A stretch of 64,000 nucleotides of DNA from Tethya wilhelma (lineage: Eukaryota > Porifera > Demospongiae > Tethyida > Tethyidae). Shown piece by piece: positions 1-10,654 of this stretch (positions within the stretch are counted from its first letter, which is position 1; each line of letters begins with the position of its first letter). The stretch is from contig CAXIPT010000003.1 of NCBI GenBank assembly GCA_964030475.1, forward strand, positions 161,365-225,364. The letters are read 5' to 3'. The position numbers and the translations under genes were made by a program. The notes under the pieces are model-generated. The model was not told where the DNA came from and did not search any database. It saw only the letters and a program-made list of their open reading frames with translations.

Positions 1-380
1 TTGCCCAAGCACATCGTAGCCACATTGGTTTTTGCGCCCACGCAGTTATACTCTATAATACTGTTATTGACACTAACTATCAAAAATGTACAGAGTTAAT
101 ATTAATACATTCTTAAAATGATTAAAATAAATCTCAGTTTCATTCTTGGGTGTCAAATGCACTCACTCTTACTACATTTTTGATAGAATCAACTTACAGC
201 AATAACTATGATATTTATTAAGATATACTTCGATCATATACTATTACTTTGGCAATTGGGCTGTTTCTGTAACCATTGTTCAACCCAGGTAGCTGTACTT
301 GAGCTTCCAACTTAGCTCAATCCACTAGCAACTGTTGCAACAACTAGCTCTCTCTCTTCCTGAAGAAGTTGGCCGCCATC
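1..380. other. Intergenic / upstream region of first secreted-protein gene
   Basis: AT-rich sequence with no convincing coding exon. The last 40 bases hold a pyrimidine-rich stretch followed by a short leader (gaagaagttggccgccatc) that is nearly repeated before the start codons of the two downstream paralogues, so it is probably 5' untranslated sequence or core promoter duplicated with the genes. Confidence 0.4.
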
Positions 381-1190
381 ATGACCCTCCTCCAGCTGTC
401 TCTGGTAGTGGCTGCCTCCATCCTACTGGTCTCATCTCAGCCTCCTCTCTCTCTCCCTCCATTGGTGCTGCCCCCAACTAGTGATGGATTAGTCTGTCCG
501 GCCAACCTTGACAGAGAAATGGCTCGAGAGATTATCAGCAACTCAGTTCAACAGCAGCTACAAGAGTTGTTTCTTCCCCAGTGTGGAGATGGACTGTGGC
601 ATCGTGTTGGTTTCCTCAACATGACCAATCCTACGATGGACTGTCCAACTTCTTGGCGGGAATTTTCTGAGAGTAATATACGGACATGTGGCCGACCAGC
701 ATCTAACATTGGAAGCTGTTCATCCACCTTCTATCCTGTCAGTAGTCAGTACAGCAAGGTGTGTGGGAGGGTTATCGGCTATCAGTTTGCTACTCCCAAT
801 GGGTTTCCTACCAGTAATGGAATTGACACGATCTATGTGGATGGTGTCAGTGTCACTCATGGTGATCCACGCTCCCACATCTGGACCTTTGCTGCCAGAG
901 GTACTACCTGTCCTTGTGTTGGAGTTCCTTCATTTGTTGGTGATGATTATTTCTGTGAGTCTGGCACCACTGAAACCACGTTGAGTTATGTCTTCTTTCC
1001 TGACGACCCCCTCTGGGATGGAGAGGGCTGTACCAGCAATGACTGTCAGTGTACCTTCAACTCCCCTCCCTGGTTCTCTGTGGGGTTCAGTGAGGCTACC
1101 TCTGATGACATTGAAGTTAGGATATGTGGAAATGAAGCCACTGAAAATGAGGACACGCCCATTGAACTGCTGGAGCTCTACATCCAGTAG
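381..1190 (+). CDS. Secreted cysteine-rich protein, tandem copy 1
   Basis: Single-exon gene of 269 codons. The ATG at 381 is chosen because it sits in a good context (GCCATCATG) shared with both paralogues; a longer frame to 369 would need a TTG start. The N terminus is a typical signal peptide (TLLQLSLVVAASILLVSS), then a proline/leucine-rich linker and a cysteine-rich domain with the blocks CGDGLWHRVGFLNM, VCGRVIGYQ, DPLWDGEGC and a conserved tail ending ELLELYIQ. From memory, proteins with these blocks occur as uncharacterised secreted families in sponges and cnidarians; no function is established. About 16 cysteines suggest an extracellular disulphide-bonded fold. Next to two close copies in the same orientation, so a local gene family. 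Confidence 0.85.
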   Translation: MTLLQLSLVVAASILLVSSQPPLSLPPLVLPPTSDGLVCPANLDREMAREIISNSVQQQLQELFLPQCGDGLWHRVGFLNMTNPTMDCPTSWREFSESNIRTCGRPASNIGSCSSTFYPVSSQYSKVCGRVIGYQFATPNGFPTSNGIDTIYVDGVSVTHGDPRSHIWTFAARGTTCPCVGVPSFVGDDYFCESGTTETTLSYVFFPDDPLWDGEGCTSNDCQCTFNSPPWFSVGFSEATSDDIEVRICGNEATENEDTPIELLELYIQ

Positions 1191-1767
1191 CCAGTGACTG
1201 ATGTACTACTTGTCCAGACATGTAGTGAAATTGTATGACTATATGTGTAGATATTGTGGTAGCTAGAGTAGTATGTAGATGCTCTTAATGCCTACTAGTT
1301 AGATACTCATTTGGTATGTAGCAGTGGAGCTAGACCTACTCTTATGATATAGATATATTGAGGTTCATATGGTGGTTGTTTGACATCCATAGATGTCTGT
1401 ATCCAGTAGATTTTGGCAGCTAAAATGTTTGTATAGCTGCTAAAATGTATACCATACATACATGTACAGCAATAGTATTTGTCACCATAGCCATAATAAT
1501 ATTATGTAAATGTGTAGTCATTTTTTTTGTAGAATCTTTTTCTCTTTTCAAGCCTTCTGCACGTGCTGCTAGTATTTATTAAATTGAGGATCCTTACCAT
1601 TTTCTTTAAATAAATTTTGTGCGGTAAAGAATCGTCAACATAAAAAATCAGCAATAGTAGCATAGGAGGGTCTGGGGACGAGGCTGCACTTTTGTCTTGT
1701 TAATGGACAGCCCAAATTATTTTTGTGCAGTCATAGATCATTAATTTTCATGTGTCTACTGTACATA

Positions 1768-2266
1768 ATAATATGGTGGCCCAGAAGGTTCAAACTGATT
1801 TTGCTAACCGATTTTGATCTAAGCTATTTTCAACCCCTCTAAGAGATTTTCATCTAAGTGATTTTGTATCAGAGCCGTTTTTTCATCAAAGCCCTAACGC
1901 CTAGCCCTAGCCTATTTTTCCTAGCCCCTATAATGCCTAGCCCTAGCCCCTAACGCCTAGCCCTAGCCTATATTTCCTAGCCCCTATAATGCCTAGCCCT
2001 AGCCTATATTTCCTAGCCCCTATAATGCCTAGCCCTAGCCCCTAACGCCTAGCCCTAGCCAATTTTTCCTAGCCCCTATAATGCCTAGCCCTAGCCTCTA
2101 TTTCCTAGCCCCTAGCACCAGCCCCTAATGCCTAGCCCTAGCCTTAGACTTGAAAGAAAATCACTTAGATGAAAATCACTTAGATAACCACTTAGAAGGG
2201 ATAAAAAATAGCTTAGATAAAAAAATTGGTTAGCAAAATCAGTTTGAACCTTCAGGACCACCATAA
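1768..2266. mobile_element. MITE-like element with ~95 bp inverted arms
   Basis: The left arm (about 1772-1874) and the right arm (about 2154-2262) are imperfect reverse complements: both run from GGTTCAAACTGATTTTGCTA inward through repeated GATTTTcATCTAAGTGATTTT blocks. The outer ends are ATGGTGG and CCACCAT. No transposase frame is present, so this is a non-autonomous element. Its centre is filled by a C-rich tandem repeat. Confidence 0.75.
1890..2148 (+). repeat. Minisatellite of CCTAGCCCTAGCC-type units
   Basis: Irregular tandem repeat with a mosaic 20-36 bp unit of CCTAGCCCTAGCC, TATTTCCTAGCCCCTATAATG and CCCCTAACG blocks, repeated about eight times. It lies entirely inside the inverted-arm element. 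The CCCTAA/CCCTAG subunits resemble degenerate animal telomere repeat, but spacing is irregular, so that link is weak. Confidence 0.8.
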
Positions 2267-2813
2267 TTATTTATCTATTCAAATTCCATTTTTATGGTAC
2301 CGTATGCTACAGGGTGTGCTGTGTATTGAGTCTTGGGTCATCTCTCTCTCTCTCTCTCTCTCTNCTCTCTCTCTCCCCACTATACGATGTGTAATTTTGT
2401 GAACTGTGGCTATTGCAATCCTCTTTTCATTTCCCCCCTTCCATTCACGGATGCTTCATGTAATCAGAACACACATTTTATCTTGATCTGGAGTGAGTTG
2501 CATGATATGCTCGTGAAACTTTATATTATAGCTAGTAATTCCATCCCAACTGACAAATTAGTCAAAAATGTAAAAGCAAAGGTTAATGTACTTGCTTAAA
2601 ATAACACACGTGTCATTTTCATTCTTTGATATCCCAGTGCGATTGCTCCCACTCTCTCTTTTCTTTGTGGAAAATGCATCAATCTTCAGATGCACCTGTC
2701 AAACAGAATCACGTTACACTTGGCAATTTGGCAATACATTACAATTAGGCATCACCTCAGTCCGCTAACAACTGTTGCATCTCTCTCTCTTCCTGAAGAA
2801 GTTGGCCACCATC

Positions 2814-3629
2814 ATGATCCTCCTCCAGCTGTCTCTGGTAGCTGCTGCCTCCATCCTACTGGTCTCATCTCAGCCTCCTCTCTCTCTCCCTCCATTGGTG
2901 CTGCCTCCAACTAGTGATGGATCAGTCTGTCCTGCTGATCTTGACAGAGAAATGGCTAGAAATAACATTAGCAGCTCAGCTCAGGAACAGTTACAAGCCA
3001 TAGTGTTCTCTCTCCCTCAGTGTGGAGATGGCCGTTGGTATCGTGTTGGTTTCCTCAACATGAGCGATCCTACGATAAACTGTCCCGGGACTTGGAGCGA
3101 ATTTTTACAGAGTAATGTGCGTGCATGTGATCGACCATTTTCAGCTGTTGGAAGCTGTGCCTCTACTGTCTATCATGTCAATGGTAGTCAGTACAGCCAG
3201 GTGTGTGGGAGGGCAATAGGCTACCATTTTTTCTCGCCTGATGGATTTCGCAATAGAGGACTTGATTCCTTCTATGTCGATGGTGTCAGTATAACTCGTG
3301 GAAGTCCACGCTCTCATGTCTGGTCATTTGCTGCCAGTTTTACATGTCCTTGTGCTGGTAGTTCTCCCCCCCCATCCTTTGTGGGTGATGACTATTTCTG
3401 TGAGTCTGGCAATTCTATAAGTATTCCAAGTTTCTACCCTAATGACCCCCTCTGGGATGGAGAGGGTTGTGATATTTCTGACTGTGGTTGTACCTTCAAC
3501 TCCCCCCCTTGGTTCTCTGTGGCGGTCAGTGAGGCTACCTCTGATGACATTGAAGTTAGGATATGTGGAAATGAAGCCACTGAGAATGAAAATACTCCCA
3601 TTGAACTGCTGGAGCTCTACATCCAGTAG
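2814..3629 (+). CDS. Secreted cysteine-rich protein, tandem copy 2
   Basis: Single-exon gene of 271 codons. The ATG at 2814 (CCACCATCATG) matches the start of copies 1 and 3; an upstream TTG is not needed. Signal peptide (ILLQLSLVAAASILLVSS), PPLSLPP linker, then the same cysteine-rich domain as copy 1 with CGDGRWYRVGFLNMSDP, VCGRAIGYHFFSPDGF, YVDGVSITRGSPRSHVWSF, DPLWDGEGC and the fixed C terminus ELLELYIQ. Three or so potential N-glycosylation sites (NMS, NGS). The central region differs from copy 1 more than the ends do. Function unknown; extracellular location inferred from the signal peptide. Confidence 0.85.
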   Translation: MILLQLSLVAAASILLVSSQPPLSLPPLVLPPTSDGSVCPADLDREMARNNISSSAQEQLQAIVFSLPQCGDGRWYRVGFLNMSDPTINCPGTWSEFLQSNVRACDRPFSAVGSCASTVYHVNGSQYSQVCGRAIGYHFFSPDGFRNRGLDSFYVDGVSITRGSPRSHVWSFAASFTCPCAGSSPPPSFVGDDYFCESGNSISIPSFYPNDPLWDGEGCDISDCGCTFNSPPWFSVAVSEATSDDIEVRICGNEATENENTPIELLELYIQ

Positions 3630-4363
3630 CCAGTTACTGATGTACTGTAACTGTCCATACGGTAGAGAGATAGTTTATATAATTATGACTATGTGTGTAG
3701 ATCTAGTGGTAGTTAGAGTATTAGATGCTCATGATGGTAGTTAGATATTCATGTGTAGTTTCATCACATCCATGGATGTTAGTGACTCCCCATGCAGTGC
3801 AGCTTGTAGGTGTTTGTATCACACAGTACCTTGTCATCATAGCTAGCCATCTGTGTACGTGTAGAGATGTTAATATTTGCAGAATAATTTTGTAATTTTT
3901 TTTAATATCTATGCTTCTTGTGAAACCATTCAAAGGACACTCCTATAGATGAACTAAATGAGCAATATTGTTAATGTACAGTTTATCATTGTCAAGGAAA
4001 AGAATTGATAAATTCTGCCAAGTGGCTTGTTTACTGTATCCCACATGCCTGAAAACCACTGCACGCTGCTCTTGCGAGGAGATTGGCTCTTATTATGGTC
4101 TGAAGTTTACACTAAAGATTACATTAAAATACCATATAATAATTGCATTGCAATTTGTAAACTGCCAACGTTTTTGTGCCAAGTTCAACAACCGAAACCA
4201 CCAAATTAAATTCTCACCAATATTTCCACATTAGCTATGGTTCATTACCTTTGGTAATTTAACTATTCCTCAATAAAGTCGCTGCACTCAGTGAGCGCTT
4301 CCAAGTCATTGTAGTCCACTATAACATCTTTCTCTCTCTCTCTTTCTGAAGTTAGCTGCCATC
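3630..4363. other. Intergenic region between copies 2 and 3, with a duplicated segment
   Basis: No gene seen. About 3940-4160 is repeated downstream at about 5740-6020 (shared text such as GCCAAGTGGCTTGTTTACTG and CTGCACGCTGCTCTTGCGAG), showing that the gene plus its 3' flank was duplicated as a unit. Confidence 0.6.
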
Positions 4364-5203
4364 ATGAACATCAGATTCTTACAGCTGTCTCTGGTAGCTG
4401 CTGCCACCATTCTACTGCCAGTGGTCTCATTTCGACAAGAGAGTCTCCCTGTCTCTCTGCCTCCAACTGGTGACGGGTCAGTTTGTCCTGCCAACCTTGA
4501 CAGAGAAATGGCTAGAGATGCTATTCGCAGCTCGGCTCAAGAGCAGCTACAAGCCATAAAGTTCTCTCTCCCTCAGTGTGGAGATGGCCGATGGTATCGT
4601 GTTGGATTCCTCAACATGACTGATCCTACGATGAACTGTCCCGACGGTTGGACTGAATTTTTGGAGAGTGAATATGTGGCCAATGGCATAAGATCATGCG
4701 GGAGACCAGTTCCAACCAATCCAACCGGTATTGGTGGAAGCTGTGCCTCCACTGTCTATCGTGTCAACAACGGCAGTGAGTACAGCCAGGTGTGTGGGAG
4801 GATTATAGGCTACCATTTTAACTCACCTGACGGGTTTCCTGGGAGTGGTGAAATTGACGACATATATCTGGATGGTGTGAGTATCACCCGTGGATATCCA
4901 CGCTCCCACGTCTGGTCCTTTGCTGCTGGTGCCCAGTGTCCTTGTGCCTCTCAAAGATTTCCTCCTTCGTTCGTTGGTGATGACTATTTCTGCGAGACCG
5001 CAAGCTACCCTTACATTGAAGACCCCCTCTGGGATGGAGAGGGCTGTCAGCTTGACTGTGATTGTACCTTCAACTCCCCCCCTTGGTTCTCTGTGGCAGT
5101 CAGTGAGGCTACCTCTGATGATATTGAAGTTAGGATATGTGGAAATGAGGGTATTGATAATGAGGACACGCCCATTGAACTGCTGGAGCTCTACATCCAG
5201 TAG
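4364..5203 (+). CDS. Secreted cysteine-rich protein, tandem copy 3
   Basis: Single-exon gene of 279 codons starting at ATG 4364 in the context GCTGCCATCATGA. Signal peptide begins MNIRFLQLSLVAAATILL. The cysteine-rich domain has the family blocks CGDGRWYRVGFLNMTDP, ACGRP-like RSCGRP, VCGRIIGYHF, DGVSITRGYPRSHVWSF, DPLWDGEGC and the invariant tail. It carries a few extra residues before RSCGRP compared with copies 1 and 2. Function unknown. Same strand and similar spacing as the others, which fits repeated tandem duplication. Confidence 0.85.
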   Translation: MNIRFLQLSLVAAATILLPVVSFRQESLPVSLPPTGDGSVCPANLDREMARDAIRSSAQEQLQAIKFSLPQCGDGRWYRVGFLNMTDPTMNCPDGWTEFLESEYVANGIRSCGRPVPTNPTGIGGSCASTVYRVNNGSEYSQVCGRIIGYHFNSPDGFPGSGEIDDIYLDGVSITRGYPRSHVWSFAAGAQCPCASQRFPPSFVGDDYFCETASYPYIEDPLWDGEGCQLDCDCTFNSPPWFSVAVSEATSDDIEVRICGNEGIDNEDTPIELLELYIQ

Positions 5204-6245
5204 CCAGTGACTGATGTACTAGCTGTCCGAGTGTTTGTAGTTAAATTGTATGACTATGTGTGTAACTATAGTACAAGAATATTACATGCTCTTGATGGTA
5301 GTTAGATATTCATGTTACAGTTTCACAACACATGGTTAGCTATGATGACAACCTACTGTACAGTGTGGTACAAACATGGCTGTCATAAAACTCAAGGGAA
5401 GTGTTGTAAATGTTTGTAGAATAATTTTGTTCACTTTAGTTAGTATTGAGCAGCATTTAAGAGATAATGACTTTTAGCATCTTATTATAAGCAAAGTTTT
5501 ATGTGTCTGTCCGTGTGTTCATACGCTACTTTTTCTCTAAACTGTGGAGGAAGCTGTCCTTTCACTGAATCACTTATCCCAGCATTATGTGTACAGATGC
5601 CTCATGCATGCTTGCAGGAAAACATCATCAGCAACTTCATAGACAAGCAAGGAGCGTTGCTCACTTTGCTTGCTACGCTCATTGTAGATATTGTTTATAC
5701 TTCTATATATATATTTTTTCAAATTGTGAAATCATTCCAAAGACTCTCCTATAGGGTGAACTAAATGAGCAAGATTGTGAATGTACAGTTTATCACTGAC
5801 AAGGAAAAGAATTGAGAATTCTGCCATTGATAAATTCTGCCAAGTGGCTTGTTTACTGCATCCCACATACCTGAAAACCACTCATGTGTAAAAGACTATT
5901 CAGGCATATAATTTGTATAATTCCTGCACGCTGCTCTTGCGAGGACATTAGCTCTTATTATGGTCTGAAGTTTACATTAAAGTTACATTAAAATATTAAT
6001 AATTGCATTCTTATATCACAATGCAATTTTCTCCCACGACCTGGTCTATCAGTGAAGAGGGTAAACTTAAAATGGTCATGTGATGGTCACATGTGTGAGA
6101 TGTGAATAATACCAGCTCAGCATGATACATGGCTGCTTTGGCAAGGTCATGTGATCAGTTCCCTTTGTAATGTATTGTGGTCACATGACTGGAATGTAAT
6201 CATTAGACTTCGTCTCAACTCTGTTCTCTCTCTCTCTCTCTCTAG
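5204..6245. other. Intergenic region after copy 3 and intron sequence before a DENND4 exon
   Basis: Contains a second copy of the segment seen after secreted-protein copy 2 (about 5740-6020) and a CT tract (6224-6243) directly before a splice acceptor. I see no other gene. Confidence 0.5.
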
Positions 6246-6402
6246 ATATCCCTCGGCAGACCACCCTGAGTTCCCCTTGCCCGAGAGCGTTCCTCTCTTC
6301 TGTCTCCCGTTTGGAGTCTCTGTGGAGCACTGGGACAGACACACACCCTTCCCCCTCCCCTCCTTCTCGACCTTTGCACTCACCAACGCCCAGGGGCAGT
6401 GT
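6246..6402 (+). CDS. DENND4: DENND4-like gene, exon of the uDENN region (block 1)
   Basis: One exon between a CTCTAG acceptor and a GTAAGT donor. The peptide [19 protein letters not shown] and the following [15 protein letters not shown] match the upstream DENN segment of the DENND4 (C-myc promoter-binding protein) family, guanine exchange factors for Rab10. The next exon of the gene is not downstream here but at 18938-18849 on the minus strand: the phase fits and it continues with [12 protein letters not shown] as in the family. The contig ends at the gap at 6835, so the gene is split by scaffolding errors. Earlier exons of the gene were not found in the window. Confidence 0.8.
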
Positions 6403-6622
6403 GTAAGTTGGACACATGTTATAAATACAGCTAGGTATTCTCAACTTGATCTGCGTATCTCAGGGTTTTGATAAAACATGGTAATCTATGTCTCGTTTTT
6501 AAAACTCCTTTTGTGCTGATTTCATTCAATGGTGCAAGTTTTTAGTATAATTATAAGAATGCCAAAACCTGACTCTACAGTTCTTGTAGTAAAACGTACA
6601 AGTAATGTCATTTGTGTCCTAT

Positions 6623-6834
6623 TAGGTTCTTGGGTTTCCATCACGGTATGATGGTTTTAGGTTCTTGGGTTTCCATCACGGTATGATGGTTTTAGGTTCT
6701 TGGGTTTCCATCACGGTATGATGGTTTTAGGTTCTTGGGTTTCCATCACGGTATGATGGTTTTAGGTTCTTGGGTTTCCATCACGGTATGATGGTTTTAG
6801 GTTCTTGGGTTTCCATCACGGTATGATGGTTTTA
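6623..6834 (+). repeat. Perfect 35-bp tandem repeat, six copies
   Basis: Six identical head-to-tail 35-base units beginning TAGGTTCTTGGGTTTCCATC and ending at the single-base gap at 6835. Inside a DENND4 intron. Perfect identity points to a very recent array or an assembly collapse. Confidence 0.9.
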
Positions 6835-6835
6835 N

Positions 6836-6920
6836 TGATCATGTTTGTGTTATAACTGATCATGTTTGTGTTATAACTGATCATGTTTGTGTTATAACTG
6901 ATCATGTTTGTGTTATAACT
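6836..6920 (+). repeat. 21-bp tandem repeat, short copy
   Basis: Four units of TGATCATGTTTGTGTTATAAC followed by an inverted partial copy. The same repeat forms a much longer array in inverse orientation at 14060-14625, next to the duplicate of the same DENND4 exon, so this is the collapsed end of the same array. Confidence 0.85.
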
Positions 6921-7086
6921 GTTCTTCTCAAACATGATCAATTATAAGTTGCACAACCAGTTATAACACAAACATGACCAATTATAACTCACTAATAATC
7001 ATATATTATTACAAGTCAAACAGAAGTAGAATGAAATTGAAATATCTTCTTTGACTATCTCTCTCCCTCCCCCTCCCTCCCTCCAG

Positions 7087-10009
7087 GTCTGTTATCGTAT
7101 CCTGATGGAGCAGTGTGTTCGTCTCCACAGACCAGCACTAGCAGTCAGGGTCTATTCCGAGATGATCAAAGCTGGCATCCAACCAAACGCTGTCACCTAC
7201 AGCTTCTACAACTCTGCCGTCTTGGAAGGGGAGTGGCCTAGCTGCCGCAGGAGATGGAAGATCCTCATCACGGTGGTCTGTGTGTGCCTCTACCTCAAGA
7301 CCATGAAGGACAAGTCTCCCAAGAAGAAGGCTGCTCAGCTTGAGGAAGTAGACTTCAGTCTCAGTGGGAGCAGGAAGAGCTCCGTGTCCAGTAGGAAGCC
7401 CATCAACGCTCTCGATGTGGTGGGTGTGGCTCAGGGGGCGGGGCCTCTATCTGAGGAGGAGGGGTTGACGTTGAGGAAACATGTGACAACTCATCAAGGG
7501 AGCTCCTACAGACTGACCAATATCACTTCAGGTATGATGTAATGTTTAATGTGGAAGATCTCTTTTTAGAGTAACTAACTGGAGATTGTTCTTTGCGTAT
7601 AATTCTTTACCTGGAGAATCCTTACCCCATAACCCATGGTCGAGTGTGATTTTCTTTTCAGAAAATGGCCATTTTCAAACTTTGAAATAATTTAAAAGCA
7701 CACTATTTGAGAGATGTCATTGAGCTGATCACAATGGTGCAAGTCCCATTGTCATACAACCTTTTTAGGCTGAGATATTCTAAAATCAGCATCAACTATA
7801 ATAATTTTATTATAACCTACTAAAACACACACACACACACACACACCAGGTGCCAGAGGTCATGTGACTGATTCTGGCGGTCCTAGCAGTGATCTCTGGT
7901 CTAATGTCAGCGTCAGTTCTGGAGGTCAGAGTTCATCGCCATCCCATATACGCCGACTCAGCAGGTACCATAATATTATTATAGCGCAAAATATTGCAGG
8001 AATAAATTTGGTGGATTGTCAAAAATTTCATGATTAGGAAATTTTATTTTGGCAGTAGCGCACATAGCAATACATGCATGTATTCCACATGTGGTATTAT
8101 CATAATCTTAATTATCTTTTCATTATTTCAGGGTCGTACCTGCTGGTAATCTAGGGGATTCCCCCAGTCTAAAAATAGAGATGACATCATGTACGCAGTG
8201 CTCCATGTGCAGGTGTCTGTTGTACGATGAACTGATCATGTCTGGCTGGGGCACGGACGAGGGCGACTACAAGACCTCCTGTCCCTACTGCGGCCATAGG
8301 ATGGTGGCCTCCCTCACCATACACACCAAACAGGTAGGTACCACCAACTGCTGTGATAATTCTCTGATCCTCTGTTCTGGGTTTTGAATCTACATGCGTC
8401 TGTAATCAATTAACATTTGTTGTTGGTATTGTTGTTGTTGTGATCTGTGTTGAATTGACCTGTTGCCACAAAGATGGCTCTAAGCCTCTATAGCAACAAC
8501 CCATGGTTATTTTGCTAGGAATATTTGCAAATGGAAATAAGTGATTCTCTCTTCTCTTCTCTGATAAAAGTAGCTATTGTACCTCTTTGCTGCCATTTAA
8601 ATTCCATCTTTATAATATGATTCATTATTAGTTCCTGCAGCCATTGGTTGTGTCTTTATTGTTGATAGTTAGTTTGGACTTACATTTAAGAAAACTTCAC
8701 AATAGTATTGTGTCCTGTTACGTTAAGTTGCATCTGATATGTACGCACAGGCTCTTCCTAATGTAAAAGACAGTTGCTCCAAATTAGTTCCACCCACTTC
8801 AATTAAAGAGGAAAATGAAGACCAGGTGGACTTTGACCTCCGAGCCAAGTCTCCTGATCGCAGACACACGAGAACAGCGTCACATGACAACATCCTGACA
8901 GGTTCCATGGACAGTAATACTGAAGACAGATTAACAGGGGCGCGAGGTGATTTACTCGCCCCCTCCTCTCGTACCGACCCCCTGCATAGGAGGGCCATAA
9001 CTGAGTCCAGTTTGACATCATCACGACCTTTGAACCCTCAAGTCGGCATAGTTATAAACTCACCAAATTCCGTTCCAAATTCCCCAGCACGACACACTAA
9101 TGGAATGAAGGATGGGAATCAGACATCGGATTCTGATTCTAAAGTACCTACTACCAATGGACAGGTCAAAAGTACAAAGTTTAAAGGTCAAGACATCCCA
9201 GATGTTGGTGGTTTATCTAGTTATATTGCTCAGTTGCGAGCCAGGGGTCACAAGAGGTCAACTAGTGCTCCCGTGCGTCCAATTAAAGAGAAAGTGGGTG
9301 GAGTCAGTTCTATTGTGACATCATCAGAGGGGTGTGGTCAAGGGGAGGAGTCTCAGACACCAACTACACAGGTATGTTATGTTGTATTGATAATAGATGC
9401 TCTTAAGTTTGTGTTTTAGTACTTTATATCTCAGCCTAGGAAGGTCGTAGAAAGATGGGACTTGCACCATTGTGATCAGCTCAAAGAGATCTTTAAAATA
9501 GTATGGTTTGTTTTGAAATTTGAAAAATGGCCATTTTTTGAAAAAATCGCACTTGACCATGGGCTATAGTTCATGGTATCGGAGAAATTTGATAAAAATG
9601 AATCTAGTGGAAAACTATATCATTTGAAAGATCTCTTTGAGCTGATCACAATGGTACCAATCCCAGCTTCATACGACCTTCCTAGGCTGAGATATGCCAA
9701 CTCGATCTAATGTGACTGCTAAAATGGGGTGCCCCTGTGGTAATGACTCATTATCTCTTCCTCCAGCCCCTCGTGGAGCCACGCCCCCCTCTGGTGGTTC
9801 CCTATCTCTCTCCCATTGTCCTACGGAAGGAGGTGGAGACTCTCATCTCATTGGACGGATCTGTGGCACTTGAGAGAGAGGAACTGGTTAAAGATCGACC
9901 AATCATTTATTGGAATCTCGTGTGGTATTTCAGCAGGCTCCGCCTACCTACACACCTCCCACTGCTCACACTTCGGAGCTTTGCTAAGAGCAGCACTGAC
10001 TTTAAGAAG
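7087..10009 (+). CDS. DENND4: DENND4-like gene, C-terminal half (block 3)
   Basis: Five exons on the plus strand: 7087-7531, 7850-7964, 8132-8333, 8751-9371, 9767-10009, all with GT/AG ends. The first holds a PPR-like segment ([20 protein letters not shown]) diagnostic of DENND4. The third has paired CxxC motifs (CTQCSMC and CPYC) around [11 protein letters not shown], the fourth is a serine-rich linker, and the fifth has [14 protein letters not shown] and [12 protein letters not shown], the conserved C-terminal module. DENND4 proteins activate Rab10 on membranes. The final C-terminal exons fall in the gap at 10161-10180. The first exon is duplicated in inverse orientation at 13483-13927. Confidence 0.85.
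9426..9695. mobile_element. Foldback MITE, family with TATCTCAGCCTAGGAAGGTC ends
   Basis: About 270 bp with inverted ends TATCTCAGCCTAGGAAGGTC and its complement CCTAGGCTGAGATA, in a DENND4 intron. Relatives are at 16659-16930, 63364-63593 and, partly, 7671-7779 (mirrored at 13255-13380). No coding capacity. Confidence 0.75.
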
Positions 10010-10095
10010 GTAGGTACTAGTTGTATTGTCTGCATCACTATTGTTATGTAGTGTGTATCTCAGATTTTGTACAATGTCATGTAATAAGCACTCAT

Positions 10096-10285
<190 letters not shown>

Positions 10286-10289
10286 ACAG

Positions 10290-10596
10290 TGGGCCTACAG
10301 CGAGTTCATCGGCATCCAGCCCAGCTCCAAAGCTTCCAATGAATTCATCATTGTCATGAAGAAAGGTACAGAAACTCTCTTTATCTCTAGCTGACCTTTG
10401 ACCTCTGTCCATCATTCCAGGTCGTGGCAAGAACCAGCAGATGACTTTCTCCTGTGATCACAGAGCTGAGCTACTCACGGAGGCTCTGGTACGTTATCAG
10501 TCATGTGACTGTCGTGTGATTTATGTGTGTGTTGTTTTTCTGCAGAGATTTAGTGCGCTATTTGCTGATGCAGCAAAAAGCAAGTCTGACAATAAG

Positions 10597-10654
<58 letters not shown>

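Larger units (their letters stand above)
1191..2813. other. Intergenic region between secreted-protein copies 1 and 2
   Basis: Holds the 3' end of copy 1 (AATAAA near 1608), the foldback element with a minisatellite core (1768-2266), a CT microsatellite broken by an N at 2364, and the promoter of copy 2. No coding exon seen. Confidence 0.6.

Noticed and set aside
1890..2148. Internal telomere or chromosome-fusion scar
   Set aside because: The repeat is irregular and bounded by inverted arms of a mobile element, which explains it better.
6147..6444. Long minus-strand frames opposite the DENND4 exon
   Set aside because: Shadow frames of a GC-richer coding exon and CT tract; the plus-strand peptide matches a known family.
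6623..6920. CRISPR-like direct repeats
   Set aside because: Units are contiguous with no unique spacers and lie in an intron of an animal gene.
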